This document shows positions 28,201 to 34,200 of a stretch of DNA of 64,000 nt, piece after piece; the first letter of the stretch is position 1, and each line of letters starts with the position of its first letter. A model generated the notes under the pieces. It saw only the letters and a list, made by a program, of their open reading frames with translations. It ran no database searches and was not told the origin of the DNA. Source of the stretch: Leptidea sinapis (Eukaryota; Arthropoda; Insecta; Lepidoptera; Pieridae); contig NC_066273.1 of the NCBI RefSeq assembly GCF_905404315.1, forward strand, positions 2,294,001 through 2,358,000, written 5' to 3'. Both the position numbers and the translations under genes were made by a program.

Positions 28201-31200
28201 TTATGATGTGTTGAAAGAGAAAGAAAATAAAAAAAGCAATTGTGTGGTTTTATGAAACCACGATGCAAGTGAAAATCTCTTTCACAAAATAACATAGGTA
28301 TTAATATAAGCATAGAAAAAAAAATATATATTATGCTTTACATTTTCATAAAATAAAAAAAACCTTTATCAAGTGTGTGGGGTTCGAGCCTACTCTGCCA
28401 CCCGAACGCAATTGCATCCAATATAGGGGCCGCCCGACCGTCACACGACATGCAACACACAGACGAAAAAGTTTGATACGATGTAATAAAAGTTTCACTT
28501 TAATAAAGTATATTGTACTAGGATATAATAAATATTTATTTATTTTTTATTGAAAAGAGCGCAAAAAAAGAATGCTGGGAGAGTTTCTTTCGCCGCTTCT
28601 TCTCTCTCAGAGCGCCATTTGTTTCCGAAGCGGTAGTAGTATCTAGTAGTTATTAGAAATGACATCAAAAATAATTCTAAAGGAATCAATTTTGAGAAAA
28701 TAAATGCCTTTAATGCCTTTTTTATGCCTTTCTAATATTAATGTACAAAATAGTATGTCATTAACACAGATTCCACGAGACCGAAACCCCATTTTAATTC
28801 ATAAAATATCATATTGTTATTACGTGTCAGGACTATGGGGTTACAAAGTGATCACTCTGGTATTGTCCACACTTTTCACTTTATCGCTCAGTGCGGATAT
28901 AAGGATCATTCTAGAATTAGGTCGAACAGTGTAGTAGTAGGTAGTAACAAATAAAACATGTTTTTGTAAACATCTTCAGAGTCAAGATATCCTGAGTTTG
29001 CATATAAAATGGGAAGAAACTTTATCCTCAACCTATTATTATTACGACTAATTGAAAGAATGTTGAATGGCGTTTACTTCAACTTCTTTTGGGCAGCTTT
29101 GTGCTCTAACCAACTAACTTTTCAATAACCTACCTATCCTTAGTTTAACTTACTAGACGTAGACAAATCTATCCTTTTACGCTTACTTACATATCAATAA
29201 CCTATTGACAGATAACATTGGACATAACTATGGATAGATAAGATGTTGTCATTAAACTTCTTGTTCTTGAATGTGCCCGTTAATGTATATTGTAACAAGA
29301 TGCACATTAAATAATGACTAACACTCAATAAATTTACTCCAGGTGTATCAACATCGGATATCGTCGCCCGGATAGTGAGGGACTACGACATATACGTGCG
29401 AAGGAACCTGGCGCGAGGATACTCCGCCAAGGAGCTCAATGTGTCCTTTCTCAACGAGAAGAAGTTCCGGTTGCAGAACAAGATGGACCAGCTCAAGGAT
29501 AAAGGGAAGAAGGTAATATGATAGCGTAACTCAGCATGCTTACTATGCTCGCTTGTGGTGGCGACGTGGGGCGGGTCGTACCCTTTCCTAAAATATGGCA
29601 GTTCCATGCGTGAACGAGCGCTGCCTCATGTTTTTTATAATTAAAGTTATTACTTATACTTTTATGATCGGTTTTAAAATGCTGGATTGATACATCTACT
29701 TTAACTCAATAACTCTTGTGTTTTTACTTATTAATTTACATTCACGGGGAGTGCTCAGAGGAGCTGTTCGGGTTGATTCCAGCGGCCGAATTCCACCCTC
29801 GGACATTACGTGCAAAGTACCATCCGCATCACGTAGACGTCTGGCATTCCACAACCGCGCGTTTTGTCCGAAATTTCTTGCCTCGCACAGCCACTTTGTG
29901 GAATCAACTACCGGCAGCGGTCTTCCCGAACAGATACGACTTAGGGACCTTCAAGAAAAAAGCATACTCCCACCTTAAAGGCCGGCAACGCATTTCTTGA
30001 CACACCTGTTGTTGCGGATGTCCATGGGCGGTTGCCTCATCTCTCCCCATCTCGTGAGCCTCTTGCCCGTTTGCCCCCCTCTCATAAAAAAAAAAATACA
30101 TTTTTTTTAGTTACTCGTGTAAGGTAATAGAGTATTTGTAAACATTTTGCATATTCTTGGTTTATTCTCAGGTATAACTTTAAACCAAGTGTATTTGTAA
30201 GGCCGTAAGAAAACATATTTTATCAAAGACCCCTGTAGTAGCGATTGTTTACCATATGTTGTGATCATTACCAAACCAATGAGTAACTAACCAATGACCC
30301 CGCCTCAACTCACCTCGGTTGGTTAACTGAATTGTTTGTATAGATAATACATACAGACAATGCGCGAGTTGAATGCAGAGTTCAGGAATATGATAGTGTG
30401 ACCTAATTATAATTTATGATCATAATGATGACTGTGTCGATAGATTTAAACAATGCTTTAAACTACCATTTTAACGTAATAATTAAATTTCGAATTTTTG
30501 TTTTGTGTTGAACAGAAACTGAATATGAACTGTTTAAAACAGAACCTGATGGACTCGGGTCAGTCATTATTAAAATAAAATAATAATAATCTGGGGTCGC
30601 AACTTCTGTATTAACGATAATACGGTAACTGTCAAGGACGGCACTGTAGACGCACGAGGCGGGGCGTGCTCTTTACCCAGGCCCCGACTGCATTCTACTC
30701 GAGCGATATCTGTAGGTAGGAGCCAAGATCGAGGATATTTGACCGACCAAATAACTTGTTTCACGCTTTGGTGTACGTGGATCTAGATGGTATGGATGAT
30801 GTTGCAGGTGATGACCAACATAGGCGAGAAGCGCGTGGACATCCTCAGCAAGTGGGAGGAGAAGTCCCGCGAGCTGATCGACGCGTTTCTGCTGCTGTTC
30901 GGGCCCGACGGCCGCCTGTCCAACATCTGGAACGAGTCCAAGGGGCGGCTCATGCAGGCGCTGAGCCAGCCGCCCTCGCCGCGCGCCTCGCCCTCGCCCA
31001 GCGAGAACGGAGACGACTTCGACTACCCGCACAGGTTTGTTACCATTTAAAAAAAATACAACGAACCTTTGGGGCCAATGGAATAATATTGTAAAACATA
31101 CTTGACATTATAGCACCTGAATTAACAATAATATTTTACGAATGCATAGATGAGGGTGTTCTCTGACCTCATGAAATACAGCAAGGTTATACCTTTGCTT

Positions 31201-34200
31201 AAATCGGGCAGTTATTTTGACCCCGCTAATTTCAGGCCTATTTCAGTGCTACCTGTTATTAGTAAAAAAAAATTGCTTCAGCAGCTACAGATGCGTTTTT
31301 GTTAATTATTGAAAAAAATGAATTTGGTTTCACAAGGGGTTTATCAACATTTCATGCTCGTACTAGACTCATTTAACATCTTTGACGCCTAGGAGTCATA
31401 GGATGCATTGGGCATTTTTTGTGATTTGTCCAAAGCATTTGACTGCATCCACCATGAAACTTTACTCCTAAAACTAAAGCATTATGGAGTAAAAAATAAA
31501 GCCCTTAATTTTTTTAATCATATTTAAGCAGAAGAGTTCAGATAGTCGATGTAAATGGCAAACGTTCTTCGGGTAAACCTGTAGGAATAGGTGTTCCGCA
31601 GGGTTCTATTCTCGGTCCTTTCTTGCTTCTTATATATATTAACAATCTACTGTTTGTGGTAGATGATGGCCATAAGATTGTATTCTTTGCTGATGATACT
31701 TCACTTATTTTTAAAGTGAAGTGACGTGCAGATATTGAATACGAGGTAAACAATGCACTCTCAAAGATAGTGTGTTGGTTTGAGACGAATAATCTGCCCT
31801 TAAACAGTAAAAAAACAAAGTGTATAAGCGTTTCGTTACACGAAACACAGCGGAGGTACAAACCAACGTACTTATAAATGACCAGAGATTGGAACTTGTG
31901 GACAATACGGTCTTCTTGGGTATCGCGTTGGATAAAAAGCTTCAGTGGGGGGTCCACATGTTGCCCAACTAGCAAATAGACTCAGCTCTGCGGCATACGC
32001 CGTTAGAAAGAGAGTACACAAATGTTGCAACCGCTACATTAGTGTACTTCAGTTATAGACACAGCATCATGACGTACGGTACTCCGTAGCATAAGATAAT
32101 ACAAAAAGTAAAAAATTAAAAAAACTACGTTAAAAAAAACGACTTCAAAAACGGAAATGTATGAATTAACTAAAAATTTAATTTAATACACCTCTTATGC
32201 AAACCTTTACCTTTAATATTAATAAAATACTATTATTTGTATGTGCTACATATTGATAGCTTTGAAGTCGGTGCCAAGCCAAATGTAATAGTAGGTACCT
32301 ACATTCGCCACGAGTGACTTTCAACGGGATAGCTTCGTCTAGAACAACCCAAGCGGCCAGACACGCGTGACCAGACAACCTTAATAATTACATTAAGTAA
32401 GCTGTTTATAATATTAAGTTTTATTTTGCTTAGGGCTTGGCAACGACTTGAATCCTATCAATAGTTAGCACATACAAATAATAGTATTTTATTAATAAAG
32501 GGTTGCATAAGAGGTGTATTAAATTAAATTTTTAGTTAATTCATACTTTCCGTTTTTGAAGTCGGTTCATTTAAACGTATTTTTTTTCATCTTACATGTT
32601 GTATTATCTTATGCTACGGAGTTCAGACAGAATGAACTACGCTACTAGTGTACTGATAAGGATTTTTTATGGAATAGGAGGACAAACGAGCGTATCTGAT
32701 GTTAAGTGATCACCACCGTCCACATTCTCTTTCAACACCAGAGTAATCACAGAATTTTTTGAAGGTTCCCATGTCGTATCATCCCGGAAACACCGTACAA
32801 GGAAAATCATTCCACAACTTTGTAGTCTTTAGACCATCCGCCTATTTCTACCGTGAAGCAGTAATGTGTAAGCATAACTGTGTTTCGGTCTGAAAGGCGC
32901 CGTAGCTAGTGAAATAACTGGGCAAATGAGAATCAACATCTTATGTCTCAAGGTGACGAGTGCAATTGTATTGCCGCTCAGAATTTTTGGTGTGTTTCAA
33001 GAATCCTGAGCGGCACTACATTGTAATGGACAGGGCGTATCAATTACCATCAACTGAACGCCCTGCTCGTCTCGTCCCTTATTTTCGTTAAAATAAAAAC
33101 ACCTTGTAAACCGCACTGTGGAGGAACATCCAGAACGCCACACATCCAGATGGTGGGGATGATATAATTATTCATGGCGTATCATTCGAAGGTGGAATTC
33201 GCTGGCAGGAATCTGGTGAAACATGTCTTCGGCATAAGTAAAGTAATTTTCAACTATTGTTAACAGGGGTTCCGTGTCACCTCCGCCGCCGAAGTCACGC
33301 CGCTGCGAGTTGTTATGGGACGAGGATGCAGGTAACTGGGTAATGTTTCACGCTTGTAGCACGCCGCGGCACCACTCACCACACACCATCCAAAATTGTT
33401 CAAATAACGCAAAAACAAATTTCACTATTGATTATCACAGACCTATGTTTTAAGGATGTAAATGTGCTTTCATTATCATACCTAAAACCTCACCTCACCT
33501 CATTATAGAACCTCATCTAATCTTATACGGTCTAGACAGACTGTGACAGCTGTGAAATCGTCGAAAAAAAATGAGGTTGACTGCTAACCTCAATTTTGAG
33601 TAATACACGCACACTAACACAAAGTGACATATGAATCACGCTGTATATTTTATTGAATAGAGCGCAAAAAAGAAAGTTGAGATAGTTTCTTGCGCACCTT
33701 CTCTCTCAGAGCGCCATATTTTTTTCGAAGCGGTGGGAACTCTAAAGGAATAAATTTTGAGAAATTAATGCCTTTTTCGCCTTTTAATCGCAAGTGTAAG
33801 ACGTTGCCTGTCTCTGTCTGCCACCTCACACCTACATAATAAAACGTCAAACTTTATTCGGTTGCATTTCATAATGACATGAGCACCCGCTCCGTACTCG
33901 TAGAACCGTAATACATGCACGCTCTCTATAAAATGGCGATAAATAATAATAATATAAATAACTTTATTCGCTCATTTGTTTGTGCTGATAACACTATTGG
34001 GTAATCCAGTTGTGGTTTTAGTTATAAAAATAGCGTTTTTCATTTTCTCTCATTAAATAAAATAATCACTCTGTATAAAAAACAACAATACTTTTAGTGT
34101 TAATATTGAGGGTATTCGTAAATTCTTTAGTTTGTAATGTTGTTCATATAATGTCTTAGCACCTAAATGTTTATGCTTTTGTTTTTTTCTACATAATTAA

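Larger units (their letters stand above)
23034..29342 (+). other. PCYT1A: CCT intron, 6.3 kb
   Basis: It holds the MITEs, SINE-like copies and LINE ends listed between 23170 and 29280. The stretches 24780-25180, 27380-27665 and 28060-28520 show no supported feature. Confidence 0.7.
31035..33266 (+). other. PCYT1A: CCT intron, 2.2 kb, filled with transposon remains
   Basis: Almost the whole intron is an RT relic (31140-32080), a foldback element (32081-32622) and a family-A end split by a family-C repeat (32655-33235). Confidence 0.75.

Noticed and set aside
30673..31032. Minus-strand open frame of 119 codons and a second plus-strand frame
   Set aside because: Both are shadows of the GC-rich CCT exon 30808-31034.
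31538..31975. Minus-strand open frame of 145 codons
   Set aside because: It is antisense to a clear plus-strand reverse-transcriptase relic with motifs A, B and C.
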